64,000 nucleotides of DNA from Rhodococcus sp. HNM0563 (GCF_012726195.1 NZ_JAASAF010000011.1:1-64000), one strand, 5' to 3'; shown: positions 52,637 through 61,041, counted from the stretch's first letter. The notes: generated by a model from the sequence alone, not told the origin. Translations and numbers: made by a program.

Positions 52637-53290
52637 ATGGGAACCGACGTCTACTCGTCCGCCCGACTGACCATCACCGAAGAGAAGGCGACTGCGCCGA
52701 CGTTCGACGAGATCGTCAAGGGGCTGCTGGCGATCCCCGAACTCGACGAGGTCGACGGATCCGGCACGCCCTTCGACACCGTCTTGTCGGCGCTGATGTC
52801 GATGATGCACGACACGACCGGCCCGGATGACATCGCGAAGGACGGCGACAAGTTCGTGCTCTCCGCCTCAGGACGGGGACGGCTGTACGCGATGGACGAG
52901 ACCCTGCGGGTGCTCGCCGACGCCGGATTCGTTGGCGAGATCGAATGCGAGGACGAAAACAGTGACCGGTGGCGGTACCGGATCGACGATGCCGGGCGCG
53001 TGCACCGAGACGACGGCGAAACCATCTACACGGGCGGCCCGATCACCGGGGTGTGGATTGTGCAGATGCAGTACCCGGACGACCGCGATCTCGACCACGT
53101 CGCCGTCGTCGGCGTCGAGAAGGACGCTGAGCCGATCCTTGCCGGCTGGGCGCGCGCGGACGCCCGCGAACTCATCGAGCGGGGCGAGCTGGCTGCGTCG
53201 CGTATCGACCTTGACGTGGACGACGCTGCGCTCCTCGGCAGGTGGGCCGAGGTCGGCGGCGTGAAGTGGGATGTCTACCAGCCGAAGTGA
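52637..53290 (+). CDS. Unknown acidic protein
   Basis: ATG 52637 gives 217 residues, MGTDVYSSARLTITEEKATA. The acidic protein has an alpha/beta middle (GRLYAMDETLRVLADAGFVG, ITGVWIVQMQYPDDRDLDHV). No family recognised. GTG 52622 is an alternative start; it has the weaker spacing. Confidence 0.55.
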   Translation: MGTDVYSSARLTITEEKATAPTFDEIVKGLLAIPELDEVDGSGTPFDTVLSALMSMMHDTTGPDDIAKDGDKFVLSASGRGRLYAMDETLRVLADAGFVGEIECEDENSDRWRYRIDDAGRVHRDDGETIYTGGPITGVWIVQMQYPDDRDLDHVAVVGVEKDAEPILAGWARADARELIERGELAASRIDLDVDDAALLGRWAEVGGVKWDVYQPK

Positions 53291-53311
53291 CCACTGCCGA
53301 CGCGGTGCCGG

Positions 53312-53321
53312 GTGAAACACC
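53312..53321 (+). promoter_or_regulatory. GTGAAACACC motif, 65 bp before the gene at 53377
   Basis: One base differs from CTGAAACACC; typical position. Confidence 0.55.
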
Positions 53322-53376
53322 CCGGCACCGCGCCACGCACTGTGGGGACATCCCGCCCCGACCGAAAGGACCGACC

Positions 53377-53880
53377 GTGCAGATTCTCGACTTCCCGACT
53401 GACCTGGCGTGCATCCACCGCGATTCGGCGGGAAGCCAGAACTGGGTCGGACTCACCCGCGGCCTGCCCGGCTCGGGCAAGAGCTCCCTCGCGCGGCTGT
53501 GGGTGCAGCAGGACCCGGAGCGCCGGGTTCGGATCAGCCGTGACGATCTCCGCGCCGAACTGTTCTCCGGCTCCGGCCAGCTCACCGAAGAGCAGGAGAA
53601 GGTCATCACCTTGACTCAACGAGCGCGGACCGCGGCAGCGCTCGTCCAGGGCCGCTCGGTCGTGTGCGACGACACCCTGCTCGACCCAGCACACCTCACA
53701 GCGTGGGAGGAGTTCCTCGCCCCGTTCGGTGTCCCCGTCGTCGTGGTCGACGTGCCGACCCCTGTCGACGAGTGCATTCGTCGCGACCGTGAACGCGGCG
53801 CCGCGGGAGGTCGACAGGTGGGGGAGGCGGTCATCCGCATGCTCGCCGACCGCTACGGATACCCGGGTGGGCAGTGCTGA
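53377..53880 (+). CDS. P-loop kinase, polynucleotide-kinase/zeta-toxin-like
   Basis: GTG 53377 (GAAAGGA 7 bp upstream) gives 167 residues. Walker A is RGLPGSGKSSLARLW (about 28–42); VRISRDDLRAELFSG is the base/acceptor region, VVCDDTLLDPAHL the second acidic site, and IRRDRERG the lid. This is the AAA_33 fold of T4 polynucleotide kinase, tRNA kinase and zeta toxin. Near a DNA ligase and exonuclease, a 5'-end kinase for DNA or RNA repair is the natural reading; a toxin cannot be excluded. Confidence 0.75.
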   Translation: MQILDFPTDLACIHRDSAGSQNWVGLTRGLPGSGKSSLARLWVQQDPERRVRISRDDLRAELFSGSGQLTEEQEKVITLTQRARTAAALVQGRSVVCDDTLLDPAHLTAWEEFLAPFGVPVVVVDVPTPVDECIRRDRERGAAGGRQVGEAVIRMLADRYGYPGGQC

Positions 53881-53927
53881 CCGGCAGACTCGTCGGGCAG
53901 GGCGAGCCGGACAAGGGGGCTCGTACC

Positions 53928-54338
53928 GTGCCCGCCATGAACAGTGCTGTCCGTCAATCAGAACCGCTGCCCGTGTGGGTTGTCGTGGCTGACACGACGG
54001 GACGGCTCGCCGCGCCCTGCCAGGCCGTGGGCATCACGGCGCACCGAGCGTTGCTGGTCGCCGCGACGGACGACGTCGACGCATTCGTCGCGGCGGCCGC
54101 GCGGTTCGGCGTGACTGTTCCGTCGCGGCGTCGCGGTGACCTCCTGCCGGCGGGGGTGGTGCAGGCGGTGTTCGACCCGATTGTCGGTACGGCTCGCGAG
54201 CGTCCTGGTCGGTTGCTCGCTCGATGTGGTGATGGCCGGGACGGTGCTGTCCTCGTCGACGGTGACCTGGTGGTGCCCTGGGTTGACCTCGGAGACCTGA
54301 CCGCGCTCGCTGCCGAAGCCGCACGCACCGCGGCATAG
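53928..54338 (+). CDS. Unknown protein
   Basis: GTG 53928 (AAGGGGG 9 bp upstream) or ATG 53937 gives about 136 residues. The N-terminal part, PVWVVVADTTGRLAAPCQAV, GITAHRALLVAATDDVDAFV and AAAARFGVTVPSRRRGDLLP, looks like an alpha/beta domain. No family recognised. Follows the kinase gene closely and probably shares its transcript. Confidence 0.5.
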   Translation: MPAMNSAVRQSEPLPVWVVVADTTGRLAAPCQAVGITAHRALLVAATDDVDAFVAAAARFGVTVPSRRRGDLLPAGVVQAVFDPIVGTARERPGRLLARCGDGRDGAVLVDGDLVVPWVDLGDLTALAAEAARTAA

Positions 54339-54417
54339 CCGGGGACGTGCACGACCGCCGGAACGGTCACAGCAGTAGCGGCAGTCAGGGCGCGCATCGT
54401 CCGCCGGCCCGGTCTGG

Positions 54418-54427
54418 CTGAAACACG
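54418..54427 (+). promoter_or_regulatory. CTGAAACACG motif, 72 bp before the gene at 54490
   Basis: Nine of ten bases; followed after 13 bases by CATAGCG, like CCTAGCG at 60011. Confidence 0.6.
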
Positions 54428-54489
54428 CAGGCCCCGGCTTCATAGCGTCCATCCTCGACAGCTTCCCGTAGATGCCCCGAGGAGAACCC

Positions 54490-55008
54490 ATGACGGCGAC
54501 CGACACACCCGATGCCTACCTGACCGCGGCGCTCGCCGACCATGGTGACCCGCTGACCGGCGACCAGTACGTCGAGCGCGTGCTGCTCGCGCGGCAGGCG
54601 GCGTGGGCGGATCAGCACCGCGCCGTGGGAGAGGCGAAGGGCCTCAAGCTGTCACGGATCATCACGCCGCTGCTGCCGGACTTCGTGCTGGAGGCGGACC
54701 TCGCGCACGTACAGCTTCCGCAGGCGACGCCCAAGCACCGGCCGCGGCCGCGGCGCTACCGTCCCGCGTCGTACTGGCAGGACCGCGTGAACAAGGTCGG
54801 CGCGCAGATGGAGACGCTGGCGGAGCCGATCATCCCCGACCGCGCCGCGGCGGGAGGCGCCGCGCTGGGCCCACGGCGAACCCGCAGAGTCCAACAGCAG
54901 GAGGACACACGGCTGGCCCGCTACACCCAGCTCCAGCGGCAGCACGGCCACGCGCAACAGATGCTGCGGGCCGCGCAGGCGCGGGAGGCGTGTCACACCC
55001 AGGGGTGA
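54490..55008 (+). CDS. Unknown basic, helical protein
   Basis: ATG 54490 (GAGGAGA 5 bp upstream) gives 172 residues. The N-terminal half has TPDAYLTAALADHGDPLTGD and QYVERVLLARQAAWADQHRA; the C-terminal half is basic and coiled (RRTRRVQQQEDTRLARYTQL-QRQHGHAQQMLRAAQARE). Possibly nucleic-acid binding. No family recognised. Confidence 0.5.
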   Translation: MTATDTPDAYLTAALADHGDPLTGDQYVERVLLARQAAWADQHRAVGEAKGLKLSRIITPLLPDFVLEADLAHVQLPQATPKHRPRPRRYRPASYWQDRVNKVGAQMETLAEPIIPDRAAAGGAALGPRRTRRVQQQEDTRLARYTQLQRQHGHAQQMLRAAQAREACHTQG

Positions 55009-55120
55009 CGATCACCCACAGAGACTGCGGCCGCCGCGTCGGCCGAAACCGGTGCGGCGGCGGCGAACGACTCACGTAGCGTGCGCCGCCGCACCATCCG
55101 AGAGAAGAGGGAGAAACCAG

Positions 55121-55729
55121 ATGAGCGTGGATGGGTTCGTATTCGTCGACCTCGAAACCACCGGCACCAGAGCAGCCGAACACGAGATCCTCGAGATCGG
55201 CTTCGCGCTGTACTCGGTGGACCTCGAGCCGGTCGAGCGGTTCGAGATGCTCGCGGTCACCACCGACACCGCAGCCCTGATCGAGCGGGTCCGAAACGAC
55301 CCGGCCTACGACTTCATTACCCGGATGCACACCAAGAACGGCCTGTTCGCGGATCTCGAAAAGCAACTCGCCACCCTCGGTGACAACGTCCCCGAGGACC
55401 TGTCGGGGTACGAGTCCGAGGTCGTCGACATCCTCGCCCGGTGGGGAGTGGACGGATCGACACCGCTGTGCGGGTGCTCGCACCGCATGGACCGTGAGTT
55501 CCTCGACCGGTGGCTTCCGAAGGTCGATGCGATGTTCTCGCACCGCATCATCGATGCGTCCTCGTTCCGGGAAGCCGGACTGATCTGCGACCGCGAGCGC
55601 ACTCAATCCCGCATCGACCTCGTCGCCGAATACAGCACCGCGACCCACCGAGTCGCCGCGGACATCCACCACGCCGCGAACCTGCTGCGCGTCTTCCACG
55701 ACCAGGCCCCCATCCCCCTCAGCGCCTGA
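55121..55729 (+). CDS. DEDDh 3'–5' exonuclease (oligoribonuclease/DnaQ-like)
   Basis: ATG 55121 (AGAAGAGGGAG upstream) gives 202 residues. The exonuclease motifs are present: ExoI FVFVDLETTG (Asp10, Glu12), ExoII CSHRMDREFLDRWLP and ExoIII HRVAADIHHAANLL with its His and Asp. This is the DnaQ/oligoribonuclease class that trims 3' ends of DNA or short RNA. A GGCCGAAACCGG sequence 79 bp upstream is a degenerate relative of the shared promoter element. It fits an end-processing set with the kinase and ligase. Confidence 0.8.
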   Translation: MSVDGFVFVDLETTGTRAAEHEILEIGFALYSVDLEPVERFEMLAVTTDTAALIERVRNDPAYDFITRMHTKNGLFADLEKQLATLGDNVPEDLSGYESEVVDILARWGVDGSTPLCGCSHRMDREFLDRWLPKVDAMFSHRIIDASSFREAGLICDRERTQSRIDLVAEYSTATHRVAADIHHAANLLRVFHDQAPIPLSA

Positions 55730-55850
55730 GCGCAGCGCCGAGGGAAGGCGGTTCGATGCCTGTCGTCCGCGTGACGGCAGCTCGAACCGCCGCGCCGGCC
55801 CGGACCAGCGCTGTCCGAACGCCCGGCGCGAGGTGTGGGTGAACGGCGGT

Positions 55851-55860
55851 CTGAAACACC
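55851..55860 (+). promoter_or_regulatory. CTGAAACACC motif, 69 bp before the gene at 55920
   Basis: Exact match to the shared element. Confidence 0.6.
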
Positions 55861-55919
55861 GTGACCAGCGGCATCAGAGAGTCGAGTGGTACCGACTTCG
55901 ACATCGCCTGGAGGCCACA

Positions 55920-56579
55920 GTGACCACGACCTTTGACGAGACCCTGACGCGGCGTATCGCCGGCCATAATCGGCGACTCCGCGAGGAGATCGACGAGCGC
56001 ACCGCCGAGCTCCGCGCGCTCGCCGCCCGCGCCCTGGCGCTGTCAGCGCAGTCGGTGGATCCGTCGGCGGCGATCGTCACGGTGCACGGCATCGACTCGT
56101 GGTTCGCGTTCGACCAGATCACCTGCACCGGCACCGCCGGGCAGACGACCACCCTGACTGGCCTGCCCGTCGAGGTGCTCAGCGTCGTGAGCAACGCGCT
56201 GTCGTCACTGCGGTCCGGCGACGCGGTCGCGCCGTGGAAGCGCGTCGATGACATCGCGCAGCTGAACGTCGCGGAGGCCCTTGCCCAGGAGGCCGGGTTC
56301 CCGTTCCTCACCGTGCAGGAGCGGATCGTCGCCGACCTCGAGGAGCAGACCGGTAAGTCGATCCGGAGGATCGAGATCACCAGCGAGGAGTACGACAACG
56401 GCTACTTCCCGTCGAGCCAAGTCGAGGTCGACTTCACCGACGGCGACAGCGACGAAGTGTTCGTCCCGGCATTCGAGGACTGCATGTACCTCGACGAGTT
56501 GAGGGAGCACACGGGACAGTTCGGCAGGAACACCCGGATCGTCATCACGAGCACCGCGCAGGGCATCACGATCGACTGA
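55920..56579 (+). CDS. Unknown acidic protein
   Basis: GTG 55920 (GGAGGC 6 bp upstream) gives 219 residues. The start is a helical coil (RLREEIDERTAELRALAARA). The middle has IVTVHGIDSWFAFDQITCTG and the end SSQVEVDFTDGDSDEVFVPA and TRIVITSTAQGITID, giving an alpha/beta impression. No family recognised. Confidence 0.5.
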   Translation: MTTTFDETLTRRIAGHNRRLREEIDERTAELRALAARALALSAQSVDPSAAIVTVHGIDSWFAFDQITCTGTAGQTTTLTGLPVEVLSVVSNALSSLRSGDAVAPWKRVDDIAQLNVAEALAQEAGFPFLTVQERIVADLEEQTGKSIRRIEITSEEYDNGYFPSSQVEVDFTDGDSDEVFVPAFEDCMYLDELREHTGQFGRNTRIVITSTAQGITID

Positions 56580-56711
56580 CCTTCGCGCGCGGTCCGCACC
56601 GGGGGAGCGTGGGCCGTGTGCCGCTGGCGGGCCGAACCCGCCGGCGTACGCGCCGCGCAGTCTCCTGTCCGTTGCGCCCCGCCGGTCAGGCCATCGGAAC
56701 CGCCGTGCGCA

Positions 56712-56721
56712 CTGCAACACC
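56712..56721 (+). promoter_or_regulatory. CTGCAACACC motif, 94 bp before the gene at 56806
   Basis: Exact CTGCAACACC but about 20 bp farther from the start codon than the rest of the set. Confidence 0.5.
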
Positions 56722-56805
56722 CTCACCCTGCAGGCCGGACTCTGACTACCGACCAACACCAGCGTCGGCAGCAGAAACCTGGCGACACCCCTGAGCAGGA
56801 GACCC

Positions 56806-57111
56806 ATGAGCATGAACCTCCACAGCCCGATCAGCCACACCGAGGTCGCCAACAAGCGGGGCACCATCATCCACGTCGGGCAGCAGTGGTGCGACAACAG
56901 TCCGACGCGGGATCCGATTCGCCACTTCACCATCGAGTCGATCGAGGAAACCTACGGCCACCACACGGCCATCTGCCGGATCACCCACGGCATCGATCGC
57001 GCCACCGGCGTCCAGGTGCTGATTGATCGGGTGGTGAACATCGACATCGACCGACTGCACCCGATCCGCACCGGCTACCGACGGGTCACCCCAGAAGCTG
57101 ACCCGTCGTGA
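56806..57111 (+). CDS. Unknown small beta-rich protein
   Basis: ATG 56806 (AGCAGGAGA upstream) gives 101 residues: GTIIHVGQQWCDNSPTRDPI, FTIESIEETYGHHTAICRIT and GVQVLIDRVVNIDIDRLHPI suggest alternating strands of a small barrel. It overlaps the next gene (GTGA). No family recognised. Confidence 0.55.
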   Translation: MSMNLHSPISHTEVANKRGTIIHVGQQWCDNSPTRDPIRHFTIESIEETYGHHTAICRITHGIDRATGVQVLIDRVVNIDIDRLHPIRTGYRRVTPEADPS

Positions 57112-57410
57112 CGGCAGTGGGGCAGGGCAGCGACATCGAGCCGATCGCCATCGAGTCGTACGACACCGCGATGATCACCTGCCCCTACTACCAAGGCGTC
57201 ACGGGAGGACGGTGCGTGAGCGGCTGCTGGGAGGAGCCGCGGTGTCAGACCGACGAGCCGCACGGTGGATGGCGGGTGCGGGATCAGCAGGGCAGGTTCA
57301 TGCCGGCCAGCCGAGAACAGCTGCGGGCCACCGCCGAAGCCCGACTCGACGACTACAGAACCCGTCGCCCATCCTTGAATCAGACCACCACCAGCACGGA
57401 GACGCAGTGA
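57108..57410 (+). CDS. Unknown small Cys-containing protein
   Basis: GTG 57108 overlaps the previous stop and gives 100 residues. MITCPYYQGVTGGRCVSGCW-EEPRCQ carries four closely spaced Cys, suggesting a metal site; the C-terminal half is basic and polar. It overlaps the NADAR–SLOG gene (GTGA), so the three genes form a coupled unit. Confidence 0.55.
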   Translation: MTAVGQGSDIEPIAIESYDTAMITCPYYQGVTGGRCVSGCWEEPRCQTDEPHGGWRVRDQQGRFMPASREQLRATAEARLDDYRTRRPSLNQTTTSTETQ

Positions 57411-58402
57411 CCAGCCAGAGCACCACCGACACCCGTACGGCCCTCGACGTCATCGACCTCGGAGCGCACCCGGACTGGCCGCTGCATCTACGTCGCCCGG
57501 TGCCGATCGAGTGGGCCGGCCGGACCTGGCCGACACCCGAGCACGCCTTCGCGGCCGCGCACACCACCTCGGCGATCGCGTGGGATCGCATCGCCGACCC
57601 CGCCACGAGCAGCGAGGCCGCGCACCGCATCGGCACCGGCGCGGTCCGCCGCGACGACTGGCCGACCGCACGATTCTCAGTGCTCCGCGAGATCGTCGCC
57701 GCGATGACCGCCGATCTCGTCGTCCAGTCCTCGCTGTCCGCGACCGGCGATGCCCTGCTCGTCGCCGCCGGCCCGGACAAGCTGTGGGGCCGGCACCGGG
57801 ACCGCGGATACAAGACGCCGATCGGCCGAAACGAACTCGGCCGCATCTGGATGCAGCAGCGGGCGATCGGCCGCGGCGACGACCCGCACCGATGGATCCG
57901 GGCGGCAATGATCGGGCATCGCGAGCACCAGATCGTCGAACCCGACACTCGCCAATGGGTGCAGGGCGAGCTGTCGCGCCTGGCCGCGAAATTGACTGCC
58001 GAGCACGGCACCGAGATCGCGCTGTCGGGATGGTCGACCGGGGTGGGCATGTGGTGGGCGGACGCCGCCCATCGCGCCGGCCTCACCCTGTGGGCGTACC
58101 AGCCGCACCCGGAGCAGACCGCCGGCTGGCGAGCTGAGCAGATCACCGAGCACCAACGGCTCCTCGCGCTCGCCGCCCGCCGCGTGATGGTCGGCGGCCG
58201 CCCCGACAAGCGGTTCGACCACGAGGCGAGCGTGCTCATGCTGTCCGATGCAGACGTGGTCATCGCGGTCCGTGACCCTCGGATCACCACGGGCAGCACC
58301 GTCGCCGCGCTCCGCGAGCTGGCGTCGCGACGCCAGGTGATCACCGTCGACGTGGTCGCCCGGACCACGACGATCTCTGCGGTCGACCCGGTGTTCGCCT
58401 GA
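57407..58402 (+). CDS. NADAR–SLOG domain fusion
   Basis: GTG 57407 gives 331 residues. The N-terminal half fits NADAR (YbiA-like): WAGRTWPTPEHAFAAAHTTS, AAHRIGTGAVRRDDWPTARF, LLVAAGPDKLWGRHRDRGYK and GRNELGRIWMQQR. The C-terminal half fits a SLOG/YspA-type nucleotide-sensor domain: IALSGWSTGVGMWWADAAHR, AYQPHPEQTAGWRAEQITEH and LSDADVVIAVRDPR. NADAR proteins can remove ADP-ribose from guanine in DNA (DarT1–NADAR systems), and SLOG domains bind nucleotide derivatives. The fusion could sense and reverse such damage or a defence signal; that is inferred. Confidence 0.75.
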   Translation: MTSQSTTDTRTALDVIDLGAHPDWPLHLRRPVPIEWAGRTWPTPEHAFAAAHTTSAIAWDRIADPATSSEAAHRIGTGAVRRDDWPTARFSVLREIVAAMTADLVVQSSLSATGDALLVAAGPDKLWGRHRDRGYKTPIGRNELGRIWMQQRAIGRGDDPHRWIRAAMIGHREHQIVEPDTRQWVQGELSRLAAKLTAEHGTEIALSGWSTGVGMWWADAAHRAGLTLWAYQPHPEQTAGWRAEQITEHQRLLALAARRVMVGGRPDKRFDHEASVLMLSDADVVIAVRDPRITTGSTVAALRELASRRQVITVDVVARTTTISAVDPVFA

Positions 58403-58418
58403 GCCGACCCCGAATGGG

Positions 58419-58428
58419 TAGCAACACC
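58419..58428 (+). promoter_or_regulatory. TAGCAACACC motif, 77 bp before the gene at 58496
   Basis: Eight of ten bases match CTGCAACACC; a typical distance from the start codon. Confidence 0.45.
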
Positions 58429-58495
58429 GGGAGGTGCGGCACGACAACGTGAGTCGTGTGCAGCACCGGGCTGCACCTGCTTGCGAAGGAGCCAC

Positions 58496-58903
58496 ATGGC
58501 CGACACGCTTCCCTGCGACCCCACCGCGGTCGACGCTGAGGTCACCGTGTACCTCAACACCACCGTCGACGGGTCCGGCCGGCCCCTCGGGATCATCGAC
58601 GGATACCAGCCCAGCCATGCCCTCGCCCCGGTGCTGACCTACACGGTTCAGACGATCCCCACGGTCGCAGGAATCAACGCCGCCCTGGAAGAGGTCTTCT
58701 TCGACCTCAACGTCGGGGACGACCCGGCCTTCGTCGCCAACCCGAAACTAGCGGTGGTGTGGTACCGCCGCATCGAGCGTCGCCGCTCACTGTCGGTCGG
58801 CGATGTCGTCGAACTGCTCGGCAGACGGTACGCCGTCGCGCGGTCCGGCTTCCAACGGATTGGTGACGCCGTCACCCTCTCTTCCGCGGCACGCGACGAA
58901 TAG
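58496..58903 (+). CDS. Unknown protein
   Basis: ATG 58496 (GAAGGA 5 bp upstream) gives 135 residues with AEVTVYLNTTVDGSGRPLGI, AGINAALEEVFFDLNVGDDP and SLSVGDVVELLGRRYAVARS. The last section resembles a short SH3-like barrel. No family recognised. Confidence 0.55.
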   Translation: MADTLPCDPTAVDAEVTVYLNTTVDGSGRPLGIIDGYQPSHALAPVLTYTVQTIPTVAGINAALEEVFFDLNVGDDPAFVANPKLAVVWYRRIERRRSLSVGDVVELLGRRYAVARSGFQRIGDAVTLSSAARDE

Positions 58904-59065
58904 CGTCCGGAGCCCCCGGCCGCCGTTCACCTCCATGGTGGGCGGCAGCCGCATCAGGGCTGGCCAACCCAGCTTGACCGACACCTGCCTCATTGGCGGA
59001 TTGTGTCGGCTGGCTGTGGCAATCTGTGATCCACTGCGATCTGCCGGCACGAAAGGGAGTCGCCC

Positions 59066-59914
59066 ATGAGCAGCGGGGTTCGCCGCACCAGTGCGGTGTC
59101 GCACCGAGAGGTCAACACCGCGATCAGAAGGGCCCGGGCGATTGCGGACCGGTTCCGCAAGCGCGACCCCGACGGCGCCGGACGGATCGATGCAGACATC
59201 GTAGCAGCGAGCAAGCTGCTGTCCGCCCGCGACCGGGAGCGCACGCGTCCGTGTGCTTTCCTGCACGCAGTTCTCGCGCTCAACTTCGCCGAGGAACTCG
59301 AAGACCGCTACGGACTCGACGGCCTCTCAACCTACGCAGCAAGCGAATTGATCGGCTTGATCGGCCGCACGTTGCGCATCGAGGTGCCCGCGGACATGCT
59401 ATCCGCTCAGCTGCGTGCACACCTCAATGAACGGAACGCTGCTCTCCTGCACGCACAACGAGGCACACTAGCCGACTCCGATCTGCATCAGCGCCGACTT
59501 TCGATCCGGGCAGCGCGCTACGCTCTGGCCATCACCAACGAGCTGCGAGAAGACCTGATGCGCCCCGCATCTGCCAGCACATCGAAGAGGTCGCCCTCTG
59601 CGAGCCCATCACGCTCTTCCTCGGATGAACCGCGACGCGTGAAGGAGCAGAAGCGAACCCAGCAGAAGAATTCGAAGAACACGCACCGCGGCTCGCGCAG
59701 CACGAAGCAGGCGCGCACCGATGACATGCCGCGTGGCGCATTCGGGCTTCGAGCCAAGGAAGTGGAACGTCTACGGAAGAATGCGCGAGAGCAGCTCCCT
59801 GCTGCGACGTCGGGATCCAGCGCTGTGCACCGGAACCCGCGAGCGACAGCAGCCACGAAGGGCGTTGGACACGTGGTCTCCGGAGGGCTTCCCGGGACAT
59901 CGAAAGGTCACTAG
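59066..59914 (+). CDS. Unknown protein with basic disordered tail
   Basis: ATG 59066 (GAAAGGGAG upstream) gives 282 residues. Residues 1–165 are helical (SHREVNTAIRRARAIADRFR; FLHAVLALNFAEELEDRYGL; YALAITNELREDLM). The rest is Lys/Arg/Ser-rich and likely disordered (SSSDEPRRVKEQKRTQQKNS), suggesting nucleic-acid binding. GC content of the tail is lower than its neighbours. It has no shared upstream motif. Function unknown. Confidence 0.5.
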   Translation: MSSGVRRTSAVSHREVNTAIRRARAIADRFRKRDPDGAGRIDADIVAASKLLSARDRERTRPCAFLHAVLALNFAEELEDRYGLDGLSTYAASELIGLIGRTLRIEVPADMLSAQLRAHLNERNAALLHAQRGTLADSDLHQRRLSIRAARYALAITNELREDLMRPASASTSKRSPSASPSRSSSDEPRRVKEQKRTQQKNSKNTHRGSRSTKQARTDDMPRGAFGLRAKEVERLRKNAREQLPAATSGSSAVHRNPRATAATKGVGHVVSGGLPGTSKGH

Positions 59915-59987
59915 CGGTTCGGGGCTGTCCGTTTATCCCGGGGCAGGTGGAGCAGTCCGTGGCCAGGTTCGTCCCGTGCTGTAACGG

Positions 59988-59997
59988 TTGAAACACC
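59988..59997 (+). promoter_or_regulatory. TTGAAACACC motif, 74 bp before the gene at 60062
   Basis: Nine of ten bases; followed after 13 bases by CCTAGCG, a -10-like box shared with 54441 (CATAGCG). Confidence 0.65.
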
Positions 59998-60061
59998 ATT
60001 TCAGGTCGTTCCTAGCGTTGCTGTCGTCATCACGGAGACACGACACCAGGAGGACCACGTC

Positions 60062-60244
60062 ATGGCACGGATTCGAACCGAATGCACTTGCGGAACCTGG
60101 GACTGGCTTCACGAGCCTCACTGCGACCGAGCCCCCGGCTGCCACGCCGTACACGACGAGTACGCCGACCCCGAGGTTGACCTCACGGACGACTGGGAGC
60201 CCACCCCAGCCGACTACGCCGCCGCAGGCCTCAACGCCGCATGA
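60062..60244 (+). CDS. 60-residue Cys/His-rich protein
   Basis: ATG 60062 follows CCAGGAGG by 8 bp. CTCGTWDWLHEPHC and GCHAVHDEYAD give Cys and His for a small zinc site; the C-terminus is acidic. No family recognised. A strong terminator follows 11 bp after the stop. Confidence 0.65.
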   Translation: MARIRTECTCGTWDWLHEPHCDRAPGCHAVHDEYADPEVDLTDDWEPTPADYAAAGLNAA

Positions 60245-60255
60245 CCCATCCGTGA

Positions 60256-60289
60256 CTGCTGCTCCGCCGCTCGAACGGCGGAGCAGCAG
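60256..60289 (+). terminator. Terminator
   Basis: CTGCTGCTCCGCCG (60256–60269) and CGGCGGAGCAGCAG (60276–60289) are perfect complements, loop CTCGAA. Confidence 0.75.
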
Positions 60290-60330
60290 TTGATCGCCCA
60301 CCCTTCACCAACTCCGGAAATGAGATCACC

Positions 60331-60702
60331 TTGTCCGACTCAGCACGCCCGAAAAGCACCATCGCGCAGATCGTCACGGCGGTCGCCGCCGTCGCCGTCT
60401 CAGTCTTCCTTGTCATCGGGTCCTACGTGATCGTCGAGATCGTCGACCGACCGGTCACCCTGACATCGGTCCCGAGCGCGGCCAAACAGTGGGTGTGCCT
60501 GCCGTACACCGAGTACGTCCTCGACCAGCACCGCGCCGGCCTGACGCCCGAGCAGATCCAGGCCACCCTCGAGGTCTCGGAACCGGACCGCGGTTCACAG
60601 CCGGGAGTCACCGCCCCCACCGTGGACATCGACGAACCGCGCCTCGACTCGATCGACGCGTGCGGCCTGCCCTCCGAGATCATCGCGGCAGCCGCGAAGT
60701 AG
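60331..60702 (+). CDS. Single-pass membrane protein
   Basis: TTG 60331 gives 123 residues: a short polar start, one membrane helix (IVTAVAAVAVSVFLVIGSYV) and an outside domain of about 80 residues with two Cys (QWVCLPYTEY, DACGLPSEII) that may pair. No family recognised. Confidence 0.55.
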   Translation: MSDSARPKSTIAQIVTAVAAVAVSVFLVIGSYVIVEIVDRPVTLTSVPSAAKQWVCLPYTEYVLDQHRAGLTPEQIQATLEVSEPDRGSQPGVTAPTVDIDEPRLDSIDACGLPSEIIAAAAK

Positions 60703-60724
60703 CGACAGCTGTAGTCGGGAACGA

Positions 60725-60764
60725 CCCCGTCCCTCGCACCCTGATCCGGGTGCAAGGGACGGGG
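60725..60764. terminator. Terminator between convergent genes
   Basis: CCCCGTCCCTCGCACCC (60725–60741) pairs with GGGTGCAAGGGACGGGG (60748–60764), one mismatch, loop TGATCC. It lies between the genes ending at 60702 and 60775. Confidence 0.8.
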
Positions 60765-60774
60765 CCGTCATCGT

Positions 60775-61041
60775 CTATCGAGCGACGCGCTCACGCGCGC
60801 CGAGCTCCTTACCGAGCAGGTCGAAGTGCGTGAGCATCCGGTACCAGTCCTCGACATGGTGGTCGACGGGCCAGCCCGCCTCGAACAGACGGCGGATCAG
60901 GTCGATCTGCTGGTTGTACCGGTCGACCCACGCAGGCGCCCACACCGTGCCGTTCCATCGGCGGAAGCCGTAAGGCATGTGATCCCAGCCGCGGATGCCC
61001 GGCGGAAACGACTGCGAAGCAGCGGAAGTGGAAACGGACAT
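60775..61041 (-). CDS. Small Trp-rich protein
   Basis: ATG 61041 gives 88 residues, MSVSTSAASQSFPPGIRGWD, with YGFRRWNGTVWAPAWVDRYN and HHVEDWYRMLTHFDLLGKEL. A GAGGGCC stretch precedes the ATG. On the minus strand CTGAAACAGC (61155–61164) lies 123 bp upstream, an outlying relative of the shared element. No family recognised. Confidence 0.55.
   Translation of the reverse strand: MSVSTSAASQSFPPGIRGWDHMPYGFRRWNGTVWAPAWVDRYNQQIDLIRRLFEAGWPVDHHVEDWYRMLTHFDLLGKELGARERVAR

Noticed and set aside
53377-53880. Zeta-type toxin with antitoxin
   Set aside because: No epsilon-like antitoxin gene adjoins the kinase; a polynucleotide-kinase role fits the repair-gene context at least as well. Left open in the entry.
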